NCBI GenBank assembly: GCA_017937865.1
Contig: JAGBCU010000028.1
Coordinates: 1-56,387, forward strand
DNA length: 56,387 nucleotides
Source of the DNA: Clostridia bacterium
GTDB lineage: Bacteria; Bacillota; Clostridia; Oscillospirales; Acutalibacteraceae
Reading direction: 5' to 3'
Both the position numbers and the translations under genes were made by a program. Shown here piece by piece: positions 33,478 through 42,642 of the stretch. Each line of letters opens with the position of its first letter. The first letter of the stretch is position 1. The notes below the pieces were generated by a model. It was not told where the DNA came from, searched no databases, and saw only the letters and a list, made by a program, of their open reading frames with translations.

Positions 33478-34459
33478 ATTTTTTTATCTTATCTAAAAAC
33501 TTGTGCACAAAATTAGGTGTTTTGCTATATATTCTGTAATAGTTTTTCAAATGCCTTTCATAATCGTCAGCGGCGAAGTATTTAACACGCCTATAGGCAT
33601 TCTCCGGTTCTTGTGAAAATATGTTAACAAGAAATTTTTCTAATTCCTCGTAGCAAGCCTTTACACTGTTAGGGTCCTTCAACGGATTTTCACAAAGCAT
33701 TTTTATATACTCGTCATCGTTTGAATCAACGAATTTTATTCTTTCAATGGTGGCATCAAAATCTTCTTTGGTTTTGCACCATATAAAAGCCTTAGTGTTA
33801 AATTCATCGTCAATACGTTTATTGCCGAAATAAATGGGGATAGAGTGATTGTCAAAGGCTTGTACAATTTTTTCTGTAACAAAACCGTCGTATTCAATGC
33901 TGTCACAGGCGATAGTAAATTTTGAAGCTTTTACGTATTCATATTTTTCTGCCCAAGAACAGCCGTTTTTGCTACCGGTGTTATTAAACTGACTACCTGC
34001 AGAAACAACGGGCTTGTATTCGTTCAACGTTGTAAAGAATTTTTCACGTATGCCGTGAGAAGAGGGGTGTCTGTATATAAAATTACAGAAATGCTTTTTT
34101 TCACTTAAAATTTTAGTTGCTTCGCTTTCGGATAAGGCTGACGGTGCCCAAGGACTGGCACTATCATTATAAAAAGCGTAAGGTAAACGGAAATATCTAT
34201 CACCAAACGTTAAATAATCAAAGCCTATACAGTAATCGAAAATTGTGAAATCGGGAGAAATGTTTTCACCCATAACAATTAATCGAACGCAATCATATTG
34301 TACGTATTCAAAGGGCTTGCCTCTATTTGAACAGATTACAAAATCAGGTGTCTCAGATATTTCAACAACGAAGTGTTTTGAAAGAATTTTAGTGAAAAAA
34401 TTCTTTTCTTTATTGAAGCTGTTCCAAAAGCCACAGAAATTAATTTTAATTGTTTTCAT
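33476..34459 (-). CDS. GT10-family (alpha-1,3/1,4-fucosyltransferase-like) glycosyltransferase
   Basis: 327 residues, no membrane helix. The C-terminal half matches GT10: CNFIYRHPSSHGIREKFF (about 125-142), then the GDP-fucose binding motif FTIACDSIEYDGFVTEKI continuing into VQAFDNHSIPIYFGN (181-213). Known bacterial members transfer fucose from GDP-fucose to N-acetylglucosamine or glucose of surface glycans, as in Helicobacter. There are no other surface-glycan genes here, so acceptor and even donor are inferred. Monocistronic, with TTGCAA and TAGAAT boxes upstream. Confidence 0.85.
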   Translation of the reverse strand: MKTIKINFCGFWNSFNKEKNFFTKILSKHFVVEISETPDFVICSNRGKPFEYVQYDCVRLIVMGENISPDFTIFDYCIGFDYLTFGDRYFRLPYAFYNDSASPWAPSALSESEATKILSEKKHFCNFIYRHPSSHGIREKFFTTLNEYKPVVSAGSQFNNTGSKNGCSWAEKYEYVKASKFTIACDSIEYDGFVTEKIVQAFDNHSIPIYFGNKRIDDEFNTKAFIWCKTKEDFDATIERIKFVDSNDDEYIKMLCENPLKDPNSVKACYEELEKFLVNIFSQEPENAYRRVKYFAADDYERHLKNYYRIYSKTPNFVHKFLDKIKK

Positions 34460-34489
34460 AAATAGTTGTCCCTAAGTTATTTTTGGTTA

Positions 34490-34518
34490 TTCTATCATAA
34501 AACAATACAAATTGCAAA
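34490..34518 (-). promoter_or_regulatory. Sigma-A type promoter for the GT10 gene
   Basis: Reverse strand: TTGCAA (34513-34518), 17-base spacer, TAGAAT (34490-34495), 30 bases before the start codon. Confidence 0.5.
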
Positions 34519-34573
34519 TATGAAATACAATGAATACGTTGTGTTAAGCTTTTGTTAAAACCATCGACAAAAC

Positions 34574-34605
34574 TTGACAACCAGGGTTTTGTATTGTATT
34601 ATAAT
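34574..34605 (+). promoter_or_regulatory. Putative metK promoter
   Basis: TTGACA (34574-34579) and TATAAT (34600-34605) are both consensus but 20 bases apart, wider than usual; the active pair may combine one of them with another box. No SAM riboswitch fold is visible in the short leader. Confidence 0.4.
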
Positions 34606-34644
34606 TAGGTTGATTAGTATATCTCTTTTTTGGAGGATTTTATT

Positions 34645-35832
34645 ATGTCTAAAAGATATTTTACATCAGAATCAGTAACTGAAGGTCATCCCGACAAGGT
34701 TTGTGACCAGGTTTCTGATGCTGTGCTTGATGCTATGCTTGAGCAGGACCCAATGTCTCGTGTTGCTTGCGAAACTGCTTGTACAACAGGTATGGTTATG
34801 GTAATGGGTGAAATTACAACAAAAGCTCAGGTTGATATTCCCGCAATAGTTCGTAAAGTGGTTTGCGATATAGGCTTTGATAATGCTGAATACGGTTTCG
34901 ACGGCAATTCTTGTGCTGTGTTTACTACACTTGACAAGCAGTCAACTGATATTGCAATGGGTGTTGACGAATCCTTTGAGCTTAAAGACGGTCAAGAGGA
35001 TGCTTATAACCTTCACGGTGCAGGCGACCAGGGTATGATGTTCGGTTTTGCTTGTAACGATACTGAGGAGCTTATGCCTCTTCCGATTTCACTTGCTCAT
35101 AAGCTTTCGTTACGTCTTACAGAGGTAAGAAAAAACGGTACTCTTAAATACCTTCGTCCCGACGGTAAAAGTCAGGTTACTATTGAATACGATGACGATG
35201 ATAAGCCCGTAAGAGTAGAGGCTGTTGTTGTTTCTTCTCAGCATGACCCTATTGATATCGAAATTCTTCGTAAGGATATTATTGAGCACGTTATTAAGCC
35301 TGTAATTCCTGAGAAATATCTTGATGAAAATACAAAGCTTTTTGTTAACCCCACAGGCAACTTCGTTATCGGCGGTCCCGTAGGCGATAGCGGTCTTACG
35401 GGTAGAAAGATTATCGTTGATACATACGGCGGATATTCTCGTCACGGTGGCGGTGCTTTCTCAGGTAAAGACCCCACAAAGGTTGACAGAAGTGCAGCTT
35501 ATGCCGCAAGATACGTTGCTAAAAATATCGTTGCCGCAGGCCTTGCTGATAAATGTGAGTTACAGCTTGCATACGCTATCGGTGTTGCCCGTCCTCTTTC
35601 TGTACGTGTTGATACATTCGGTACAGGTAAGCTCTCAGACGCTACTCTCGAAGAGCTTGTAAATAAATATTTCGACCTTCGTCCTGCAGCTATTATTGAA
35701 AAGCTTCAGTTAAGAAAGCCTCAGTACAAAGCTCTTGCAGCATACGGCCATATGGGTAGAATTGACCTTGACGTTCAGTGGGAGAAAACTGATATGGCTG
35801 AAACTCTTAAAAACGCAGCAGCTGCTTTATAA
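34645..35832 (+). CDS. metK: S-adenosylmethionine synthetase
   Basis: 395 residues, full length. It shows the methionine adenosyltransferase signatures: [20 protein letters not shown] at the start, the hexapeptide GAGDQG (in [16 protein letters not shown]) and the [10 protein letters not shown]-loop. It makes SAM from methionine and ATP. The start is ATG 34645 with TTGGAGGA upstream; a TTG reading from 34630 runs through that site. It is followed 25 bases later by radC. Confidence 0.97.
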   Translation: MSKRYFTSESVTEGHPDKVCDQVSDAVLDAMLEQDPMSRVACETACTTGMVMVMGEITTKAQVDIPAIVRKVVCDIGFDNAEYGFDGNSCAVFTTLDKQSTDIAMGVDESFELKDGQEDAYNLHGAGDQGMMFGFACNDTEELMPLPISLAHKLSLRLTEVRKNGTLKYLRPDGKSQVTIEYDDDDKPVRVEAVVVSSQHDPIDIEILRKDIIEHVIKPVIPEKYLDENTKLFVNPTGNFVIGGPVGDSGLTGRKIIVDTYGGYSRHGGGAFSGKDPTKVDRSAAYAARYVAKNIVAAGLADKCELQLAYAIGVARPLSVRVDTFGTGKLSDATLEELVNKYFDLRPAAIIEKLQLRKPQYKALAAYGHMGRIDLDVQWEKTDMAETLKNAAAAL

Positions 35833-35857
35833 TATTTAAAAAATTGAATTCTTTTCG

Positions 35858-36565
35858 GTGGGAAAAGTGGATAGCAAAAACCTTCATTCAGGTCACAGAA
35901 AACGTGTCAAAGAAAATGTTATAAAAAACGGTTTTTCACAGCTTGAGGAGCATAAGCTCCTCGAGCTGATGCTATTTTATTCTATACCGCGAGAGGATAC
36001 TAATGAATTAGCTCACAAGCTTTTAAATGAATTCGGTACAATTGATGAGCTTTTTAAAGCATCAATCGACCGTCTTAAACGTGTTGACGGCGTTGGCGAT
36101 AACACTGCAGTTATGATAGCTACAATCGGTGAGCTGTTTTTACGGGCAATTAAAACACAGCCTGTCAAAAAGAGGAATTATAAAAAGACGGATGATTTAA
36201 AAGAATTGTGTAAATCGACCTTGCTTAGTGAGAAGGTTGAAAAAATAGTGCTTTTTTGTTTTGACTCTGCCTGGCGATTAAAAAAGAGTGTTGTTTTAAG
36301 CAGCGGTACAGAAAATTCAGCAACTATTGATATTGCTAAAATTGTCCAAACAGTTCTTGACACCTCTGCACCCATATCGGTAATTGCCCATAATCATCCA
36401 GAGGGTGTTGCAGAGCCGTCAGCGGCTGATATTGATGCTACAAGAAACGTTTCGGTTATGCTTCGCAAATTAGGCTTTTCGCTGGCAGACCATATAATAA
36501 TCGGTGAAGACGGTGATGCATATTCAATGTATTCCGACCTTGCTTACCGAGGTTTGTTTTATTGA
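35858..36565 (+). CDS. radC: RadC family protein (JAB/MPN+ domain)
   Basis: About 235 residues. An N-terminal helix-hairpin-helix part (about 10-90, with RVDGVGDNTAVMIATIGELF) precedes the MPN domain whose metal motif is HNHPEGVAEPSAADIDATR, with SSGTENSATID before it. The historical DNA-repair role is doubtful; the fold is that of a metallo-isopeptidase or nuclease. The start codon is GTG, at 35858 or 35867; GGTGGG favours one of the two but the spacing is ambiguous. It ends at 36565, back to back with the stop of spmB with no space for a terminator. Confidence 0.9.
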   Translation: MGKVDSKNLHSGHRKRVKENVIKNGFSQLEEHKLLELMLFYSIPREDTNELAHKLLNEFGTIDELFKASIDRLKRVDGVGDNTAVMIATIGELFLRAIKTQPVKKRNYKKTDDLKELCKSTLLSEKVEKIVLFCFDSAWRLKKSVVLSSGTENSATIDIAKIVQTVLDTSAPISVIAHNHPEGVAEPSAADIDATRNVSVMLRKLGFSLADHIIIGEDGDAYSMYSDLAYRGLFY

Positions 36566-37087
36566 TTATCTGAAAAATATTCTCACAAATCTTGGTGAAA
36601 GAATAAAGCTTGTAAAATCGGCACACAATGCACTTGGCACTGTGTGCCGTGTTTTTTTTACACCGATTGAGCCATAATAAAGTGCAAGAGTGTAAAAGGT
36701 TGTTTCTGTTGAGCCCATCATAACGGAAGCACACCTGCCGATAAAGCTGTCAGGTCCGAAATCCTTTAAAATACTTTCGTAAACGCCCAAAGACCCGCTT
36801 CCTGAAATCGGCGACAGTATTGTAAGCGGTATTATATCTCTTGGAATACCCAGAAAATCCCCTATAGGCGAAAGCAAGGATAAAAGTACGTCAAGTCCAC
36901 CCGATGCCTTTAACATATTTATAGATAACAATAAAGCAATTAACGACGGGATAATATTAAATACAGTTTTAAAACCGCTTTTGGCACCGTCTATAAATAC
37001 GTTAAAAACATCAACGCCCTTAAAACCACCGTATAGCACGATTAAAACAACTATCGTAGGAAGTATGTAATCACTTAAATCTTTCAT
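36566..37087 (-). CDS. spmB: SpmB, spore maturation protein B
   Basis: 173 residues, several membrane helices, with the nucleoside-recognition (Gate) domain pattern: NVFIDGAKSGFKTVFNIIPSL, a central PLTILSPISGSGSLGVYES, and STETTFYTLALYYGSIGVKK, all typical of SpmB. SpmA and SpmB are needed for full spore core dehydration in Bacillus. The start overlaps spmA by 17 bases, so the pair is coupled. Confidence 0.93.
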   Translation of the reverse strand: MKDLSDYILPTIVVLIVLYGGFKGVDVFNVFIDGAKSGFKTVFNIIPSLIALLLSINMLKASGGLDVLLSLLSPIGDFLGIPRDIIPLTILSPISGSGSLGVYESILKDFGPDSFIGRCASVMMGSTETTFYTLALYYGSIGVKKTRHTVPSALCADFTSFILSPRFVRIFFR

Positions 37088-37667
37088 TTCTACTCCTTTT
37101 TACACCTTTAAATAAATTAGTCATAATAAGCCCCGTTGAAAGAGCAATAACGGAAAGTATCAATGCCGGTATAAGCGTATCAGTAGGGGATTGACTGCCG
37201 TATTCTTTTCTTAATAAAGCAACAGTTGTAGGCACAAGGTGAATTGCGGCAGTGTTTATAACTACAAACTTAATCATTTCATCTGTTGCGGTGTCGGGTG
37301 TTTTGTTTAATGACTGAAGACGGTTCATCGCCTCTAAGCCTAAAGGTGTTGCAGCATTTCCTAAACCGAGAAAGTTGGCGGTAATGTTCATAGCTATATA
37401 CTTCTTGGCCTCAGTATCATTCAGCTTCGGGAAAACAAGCTTTAAAAACGGATTGAGAAGCTTGCAAAGCTTTTCTGTTAATCCGCTTTTTTCAGCAACG
37501 TTGCAAAGACCGTTCCACAAGCAGATTACCCCCATAAGCTTTATTCCGAGAGTTACCGCATCTGTTCCGCCGTCGATTACCGAGGATGATAAATCACCGA
37601 TGTTTCCCGTTGCAATTGCACAAAAAAAAGAGAAAACTATCATAATGGGTAAAATATAATTCATCAT
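37071..37667 (-). CDS. spmA: SpmA, spore maturation protein A
   Basis: 198 residues, multi-pass membrane protein with the paired Gate-domain pattern of SpmA: VIDGGTDAVTLGIKLMGVICLWNGL, then NFLGLGNAATPLGLEAMNRLQ and VVINTAAIHLVPTTVALLRKEYG. Partner of SpmB encoded downstream. AAGGGTGA lies somewhat far (about 13 bases) before the ATG. Confidence 0.93.
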   Translation of the reverse strand: MMNYILPIMIVFSFFCAIATGNIGDLSSSVIDGGTDAVTLGIKLMGVICLWNGLCNVAEKSGLTEKLCKLLNPFLKLVFPKLNDTEAKKYIAMNITANFLGLGNAATPLGLEAMNRLQSLNKTPDTATDEMIKFVVINTAAIHLVPTTVALLRKEYGSQSPTDTLIPALILSVIALSTGLIMTNLFKGVKRSRNERFK

Positions 37668-37722
37668 AGTACGTTAAATCACCCTTTGAAACGTTTTTAG
37701 AAAACTTTTAGAAAATAAAAAC

Positions 37723-37750
37723 TTGACTAAATCACTAGATATTGTATAAT
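37723..37750 (+). promoter_or_regulatory. Sigma-A type promoter for parE-parC
   Basis: TTGACT (37723-37728), 16-base spacer, TATAAT (37745-37750), near consensus, 60 bases before the parE start codon. Confidence 0.75.
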
Positions 37751-37810
37751 ATATAGGATAAAATACCCAAAAATTGTATTTTTTTAATTTCCGAAAGGAT
37801 AGGTTATTTA

Positions 37811-39805
37811 ATGGCTAAAACAAAAACACCTAAAGAATACGGTAACGATAGTATTAAAAAGCTTGAAGGTGCCGACAGAGTACGAAAGCGTCCTGCTGTT
37901 ATATTCGGTTCTGACGGTCTTGACGGCTGTGAGCATTCTGTTTTTGAAATTATTTCAAACTCTATCGACGAAGCGAGAGAGGGTTACGGTAAGAAAATTG
38001 TAATAACCCGTTTTCTTGATAAATCAATAGAGGTTCAGGATTTTGGTCGCGGTCTTCCCGTAGACTATAACAATAACGAAAAATGCTATAACTGGGAGCT
38101 TGTTTTCTGCGATTTGTATGCGGGCGGTAAGTACGATACAAATAACGGCGGAAACTATGAATTTTCTCTCGGTCTTAACGGTCTTGGCCTTTGTGCTACT
38201 CAGTATTCTTCCGAATATATGGAAGCTGAGGTTCATACAGGCGGTTTCTGTTACGAATTAAAATTTAAAGCAGGTAATATTGACGGTGAAATGAAAAAAA
38301 CACCGTACGATAAAAAAGATACGGGTACCCGTATTAAATGGCGTCCTGATATTGAAGTTTTTACCGATATTGATGTGCCTCTTGAGTATTATCAGGAAAC
38401 TCTTAAAAGACAGTCTGTTGTCAATCCCGGTATTAAATTCATACTTAAAAATCAGTTGACCGAAACAAAATTCGAAACCTTCGAATACGTATATGAAAAC
38501 GGTATAGTTGACTATGTAAACGAGTTTGTTGGCGATGACGGCTTAACAACCGTTCAGTTCTGGCAGGCAGAGAGAAAAGGTCGTGACAGAGCCGATAAAG
38601 ACGATTATAAAGTAAAGATGAATATCGCACTCTGCTTCTCGAATAAAAAGCAGTTAAAAGAGTATTACCACAATTCAAGCTTTCTTGAGTATGGCGGTGC
38701 TCCCGAAAAGGCAGCAAGAAGTGCTTTTGTTTCGCAGATTGATGCGTATTTAAAGCAAAACAGTAAATATCTTAAAACAGACCCCAAAATCAGTTTTCAG
38801 GATATTGAAGACTGCCTTGTTCTCGTTATTTCGTCGTTCTCAACTCAGACCTCTTACGAAAACCAGACGAAGAAAGCTATAACAAACAAATTTATTCAGG
38901 AAGCACTTACAGAATTCATTAAGCATCAGCTTGAGGTTTATTTCATTGAGAATAAGCTTGATGCGGATAAGCTTTGCGAGCAGGTGCTTATAAATATGCG
39001 TTCAAGAGTTAAGGCTGAAAGCACACGTCTTAACCTTAAAAAGACTCTTACCTCATCTAATGATATGACAAGCAGAGTTGAAAAATTCGTTGATTGTCGT
39101 AGCAAAGATAAAAGCGAGCGCGAAATTTTCATAGTTGAGGGTGATTCGGCTTTAGGTGCTTGTAAGCAGGCAAGAGATTCATCCTTCCAGGCGGTTATTC
39201 CCGTAAGAGGTAAAATTCTTAACTGCTTAAAATGCGACTATAACAGAATTTTTAAGAGTGATATTATTGTTGACCTTATAAAAGTTTTAGGATGCGGTGT
39301 TGAGGTTTCCTCAAAAGCGAATAAAGAGCTTTCTTTGTTTAATCTTGATAACCTTCGTTGGAGTAAGGTTATAATCTGTACCGACGCCGATGTTGACGGC
39401 TTCCATATAAGAACTCTTATTCTTACAATGATTTACCGATTAATGCCTACTCTTATTAACGAGGGTAAGGTCTTTATTGCGGAATCACCGCTTTACGAAA
39501 TAACCTCAAAGGGCGAAACATGGTTTGCTTATACTGAAAAAGAAAAGATAGCGGCACTTGAAGAAATCGGTGATGCAAAATACACAATCCAACGTTCAAA
39601 GGGACTTGGTGAAAACGATGCGGATATGATGTGGCTTACAACTATGAATCCTAAAACACGTCGTCTTATCAAGGTTGAGCCCGATAACGTTGAAGAGCTT
39701 ATAGCGGAAAAATTTGAATTATTCTTAGGTGATAATCTTCAGGACAGAAAAGATTTTATCGCCGAAAACGGTCATCTTTATATTGACCTTGCAGATATTT
39801 CATAA
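37811..39805 (+). CDS. parE: Type IIA topoisomerase subunit B (ParE/GyrB-like)
   Basis: 664 residues. The GHKL ATPase domain is shown by CEHSVFEIISNSIDEA (Glu and Asn of the ATP site), VQDFGRGLPVD and GLNGLGLCATQYSSEY. A transducer domain follows, then the TOPRIM domain with EIFIVEGDSALGACKQARD and CTDADVDGFHIRTL, and the C-terminal QRSKGLGENDADMMW. This is the clostridial topoisomerase IV-type subunit (about 640-660 residues, without the GyrB insert). It differs from gyrase at GDSALG (GyrB: GDSAGG). With ParC it relaxes and decatenates DNA. AAAGGAT is the ribosome binding site. parC follows after 12 bases. Confidence 0.92.
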   Translation: MAKTKTPKEYGNDSIKKLEGADRVRKRPAVIFGSDGLDGCEHSVFEIISNSIDEAREGYGKKIVITRFLDKSIEVQDFGRGLPVDYNNNEKCYNWELVFCDLYAGGKYDTNNGGNYEFSLGLNGLGLCATQYSSEYMEAEVHTGGFCYELKFKAGNIDGEMKKTPYDKKDTGTRIKWRPDIEVFTDIDVPLEYYQETLKRQSVVNPGIKFILKNQLTETKFETFEYVYENGIVDYVNEFVGDDGLTTVQFWQAERKGRDRADKDDYKVKMNIALCFSNKKQLKEYYHNSSFLEYGGAPEKAARSAFVSQIDAYLKQNSKYLKTDPKISFQDIEDCLVLVISSFSTQTSYENQTKKAITNKFIQEALTEFIKHQLEVYFIENKLDADKLCEQVLINMRSRVKAESTRLNLKKTLTSSNDMTSRVEKFVDCRSKDKSEREIFIVEGDSALGACKQARDSSFQAVIPVRGKILNCLKCDYNRIFKSDIIVDLIKVLGCGVEVSSKANKELSLFNLDNLRWSKVIICTDADVDGFHIRTLILTMIYRLMPTLINEGKVFIAESPLYEITSKGETWFAYTEKEKIAALEEIGDAKYTIQRSKGLGENDADMMWLTTMNPKTRRLIKVEPDNVEELIAEKFELFLGDNLQDRKDFIAENGHLYIDLADIS

Positions 39806-39817
39806 GGGGGGAGCAAA

Positions 39818-42052
39818 ATGGCAAGAAAGAAAAAAGACAATACTCCCGCAGTTGAAGAGAACGTTAAAGCCAATATTATCGGTGCGGGTGAGGTTGTTTC
39901 TCAACAAATTACAAGTACACTTGAAACAAACTTTATGCCTTACGCTATGAGCGTTATTGTTTCCCGTGCTATCCCTGAAATTGACGGCTTCAAGCCATCT
40001 CACCGTAAGCTTCTTTATACAATGTATAAAATGGGGCTTATTAATGGTGGTAGAATAAAGTCTGCTAATATTGTTGGTAGAACAATGCAGCTTAACCCTC
40101 ACGGTGATGCGGCTATTTACGAAACAATGGTACGTCTTTCAAGGGGCAACGAAACTCTTTTACACCCTTACGTTGACAGTAAAGGTAACTTCGGTAAGGC
40201 TTATTCTAAAAATATGGTGTATGCGGCTTCACGTTATACCGAAGCAAAGCTTGAAGGCATCTGCACAGAGCTTTTCTCTGATATTGATAAAGATACGGTT
40301 GATTTCGTTGATAACTATGACAGTACAATGAAAGAGCCGACTCTTCTTCCCGTTACCTTCCCGAGTATTCTTGTTAATATGAATAGTGGTATCGCCGTTG
40401 GTATGGCAAGTAATATTTGTTCTTTTAACTTGAGAGAGCTTTGCGATACTACAATCGGTCTTATTAAAAATCCGGATTACGATATTTTTGAAACTCTTAA
40501 GGCACCTGATTTTATCGGTGGCGGTCTTATAGTTTACGATAGACAAGCGCTCGAAGAAATTTACAGTACAGGCAGAGGCTCTGTTAAAATCAGAGCAAAG
40601 TATGCTTATGATAAATCAAGCAACTGTATCGATATCACAGAGATTCCGCCAACAACTACCTGTGAAGCTATTATTGAAAAAATAATAGAAAGGGTTAAGG
40701 CGGGTTCCTTGAAAGAAATCAGCGATATCCGTGACGAAACAGATAAGTCAGGTCTTAAAATCACTATCGACCTTAAGCGTGGTACGGATGCCGATAAGCT
40801 TATGAAACGCCTTTATAAAATGACTCCTCTTGAGGACTCCTTTAGTGCAAACTTTAACGTTCTTGTTGCAGGTGTACCGAGAGTTATGGGTGTTGGTGAA
40901 ATTCTTGAAGAGTGGATAGCATTCCGTACTGAATGTATCAAGAGAAGAGTTTTCCATGATTTAACAAAATCAAAAGAAAAGCTTCATCTTCTTTTAGGTC
41001 TTAAAAAGATTCTTCTTGATATTGACAAAGCAATTAAAATCGTTCGCGAAACCGAGGAAGAGTCAGAGGTTGTTCCAAACCTTATGATTGGCTTCGGTAT
41101 TGACGAAATTCAGGCAGAATACGTTGCTGAAATTAAACTTCGTCACCTTAACAGAGAATACATTTTAAAACGTCTTTCCGATATTGACGACCTCAAAAAG
41201 AATATCGAGGATATGGAAGATATTCTTGCAAGTAAAGCAAGAGTTAAAAAGATTATTGTTGAAGAGCTTACAAAGGTTTCTCAGAAATACGGTAAAGACA
41301 GAAAAAGCGAAATCATCTACGATATTGATACCGAAGAGGAAATCGTTGAAGAGATTCCCGATTATGAGGTTAACCTTTTCTTTACCCGTGACGGCTATTT
41401 CAAAAAGATTACACCATTGTCACTTCGTATGGGCGGTGAGCAAAAGCTTAAAGAAAATGATGAGCTTGTTGCAAGTGTTAATACTAAAAACGGTGCAGAG
41501 CTTCTTTTCTTTACTGATCAATGTCAGGTTTACAAAGCCAAAGCATCTGATTTCGAGGATAGCAAAGCAAGCGTTTTAGGCGATTTTGTTCCCTCAAAGC
41601 TTGAGTTTGACAAGGACGAAAAGCCTTTCTATATGGCGGTAACTACCGATTATAAAGGCTATATGCTTTTCTTCTTCGAAAACGGTAAGGTGGCAAAGGT
41701 TACAATGTCGGGCTACGCTACTAAAACTAACCGTAAAAAGCTTATTAAAGCGTATTCGGATAAGTCACCTATAGTTTCAATGCTTTATATTCCTGAGGAT
41801 ACGGAAATTGTTCTTACCTCAACCGCAGGAAGAAATCTTCTTGTAAACACGGGTGCAATTTCTGCAAAGGCAGCAAAGGATACCGCAGGCGTAAACGTAA
41901 TGACTCTTAAAAAGTATAATAAATTACAGAGCGTTCATTTATACAAAGAGGGCGAATTTGCAAAGCCACACCGCTACAGAACGAAAACCTTGCCGGCAAC
42001 GGGTGCGGTTTTAAGTGCGGATGACACAGCGGAACAGCTTACTTTAGAATAA
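39818..42052 (+). CDS. parC: Type IIA topoisomerase subunit A (ParC/GyrA-like)
   Basis: 744 residues. The breakage-reunion domain has SRAIPEIDGFKPSHRKLLY, the DNA gate segment NPHGDAAIYETMVRL and the catalytic Tyr140 in AASRYTEAKL. A coiled tower and a beta-pinwheel C-terminal region follow without an obvious GyrA box, fitting topoisomerase IV rather than gyrase. The residue matching E. coli GyrA Ser83 is Ala98 and that matching Asp87 is Glu102. GGGGGGAG precedes the ATG. It forms one operon with parE. Confidence 0.93.
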   Translation: MARKKKDNTPAVEENVKANIIGAGEVVSQQITSTLETNFMPYAMSVIVSRAIPEIDGFKPSHRKLLYTMYKMGLINGGRIKSANIVGRTMQLNPHGDAAIYETMVRLSRGNETLLHPYVDSKGNFGKAYSKNMVYAASRYTEAKLEGICTELFSDIDKDTVDFVDNYDSTMKEPTLLPVTFPSILVNMNSGIAVGMASNICSFNLRELCDTTIGLIKNPDYDIFETLKAPDFIGGGLIVYDRQALEEIYSTGRGSVKIRAKYAYDKSSNCIDITEIPPTTTCEAIIEKIIERVKAGSLKEISDIRDETDKSGLKITIDLKRGTDADKLMKRLYKMTPLEDSFSANFNVLVAGVPRVMGVGEILEEWIAFRTECIKRRVFHDLTKSKEKLHLLLGLKKILLDIDKAIKIVRETEEESEVVPNLMIGFGIDEIQAEYVAEIKLRHLNREYILKRLSDIDDLKKNIEDMEDILASKARVKKIIVEELTKVSQKYGKDRKSEIIYDIDTEEEIVEEIPDYEVNLFFTRDGYFKKITPLSLRMGGEQKLKENDELVASVNTKNGAELLFFTDQCQVYKAKASDFEDSKASVLGDFVPSKLEFDKDEKPFYMAVTTDYKGYMLFFFENGKVAKVTMSGYATKTNRKKLIKAYSDKSPIVSMLYIPEDTEIVLTSTAGRNLLVNTGAISAKAAKDTAGVNVMTLKKYNKLQSVHLYKEGEFAKPHRYRTKTLPATGAVLSADDTAEQLTLE

Positions 42053-42089
42053 TTGCATTAAGTAACGTCGTTCTGAAATTGTATTCAAA

Positions 42090-42212
42090 TAAAACAAAAA
42101 CTCCCCGCTGAAAAGCGGGGAGAGTGAACAGAAAATTGTTTAAAAAATATCAGCGTTTAACACGGATTTTTTAACAATACAAACGCATAATTTTCGTGTT
42201 CACTGATAATAA
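42090..42212 (-). ncRNA. Candidate structured RNA on the reverse strand
   Basis: Between parC and secG lies a long imperfect hairpin: AGTGAACAGAAAATT (42123-42137) pairs with AATTTTCGTGTTCACT (42189-42204) apart from one bulged base. Inside it GCGTTT (42153-42158) pairs with AAACGC (42181-42186). Immediately beyond, read on the reverse strand, is a GC-rich hairpin (42101-42122) and then a T-rich tract, a textbook intrinsic terminator facing the reverse direction. There is no reverse gene to use it, so a ~120-nt RNA ending at about 42090 is the simplest explanation. The 5' end and promoter are not identified; TATTAT near 42211-42220 is a possible -10. It does not match a 6S RNA or other known RNA I can recall. 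Confidence 0.35.
42101..42122 (-). terminator. Intrinsic terminator facing the reverse strand
   Basis: CTCCCCGCT pairs perfectly with AGCGGGGAG around GAAA. The A-tract is on the left (forward), so the T-tract needed for termination exists only on the reverse strand. For parC transcripts it would be a stem without a U-tract. Confidence 0.7.
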
Positions 42213-42276
42213 TATGTCCTAAAAAATCATAGAAATACACTTTATAAAAATTTTTAAAAAAATTTGAAAAAAAGAC

Positions 42277-42305
42277 TTGCTTTTTTCAGAATAGTGTGTT
42301 AATAT
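42277..42305 (+). promoter_or_regulatory. Sigma-A type promoter for secG
   Basis: TTGCTT (42277-42282), 17-base spacer, TAATAT (42300-42305), 50 bases before the secG start codon. Confidence 0.6.
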
Positions 42306-42354
42306 AGTCGGGCGTTGTGAACAAGACGCAATTCGTATGAAAGGAGAGCCACCT

Positions 42355-42612
42355 ATGGATCTTATGTGGTATCATTACCTTATCGGTGCCGTTCTTTTTG
42401 TTTCTTCTTTAATAATTATTGTAACGGTTATGCTTCAGAAAAGCCAGCAGCAGGGTCTTTCCGGTGCTATCGCAGGCGGCTCTGATAGTTTCTTCGATAA
42501 GAATAAGGGCAGAACATTAGATGCCAAGCTTGCAAAAATTACAAAAATTATTGCAGCTGTGTTCTTTGCAGTAGCTCTTGCAGCAACAGTAATTTTCGCT
42601 TTCACTAAATAA
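42355..42612 (+). CDS. secG: SecG, preprotein translocase subunit
   Basis: 85 residues with two membrane helices (YLIGAVLFVSSLIIIVTVML and IIAAVFFAVALAATVIFAF) joined by the SecG linker QKSQQQGLSGAIAGGSDSFF. It assists SecYE in moving unfolded proteins across the membrane. ATG at 42355 is preceded by AAAGGAGAG; the ATG at 42337 lies upstream of that site. A short weak hairpin (42618-42635) follows, then tRNA-Lys, so the tRNA may be read through from this transcript. Confidence 0.93.
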   Translation: MDLMWYHYLIGAVLFVSSLIIIVTVMLQKSQQQGLSGAIAGGSDSFFDKNKGRTLDAKLAKITKIIAAVFFAVALAATVIFAFTK

Positions 42613-42642
42613 AAAACAACCCTGTTTTCAGGGTTTATATAT

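Noticed and set aside
34460..34644. SAM riboswitch upstream of metK
   Set aside because: The leader after the putative promoter is only about 35 bases and lacks the SAM-I core helices; no terminator/antiterminator is present.
42101..42122. Terminator of the parE-parC operon
   Set aside because: On the forward strand no U-tract follows the stem; the T-tract lies on the other strand, so I assign it to a reverse transcript.
42090..42212. 6S RNA
   Set aside because: The predicted hairpin is too short and lacks the large central bubble and conserved flanking elements I would expect.
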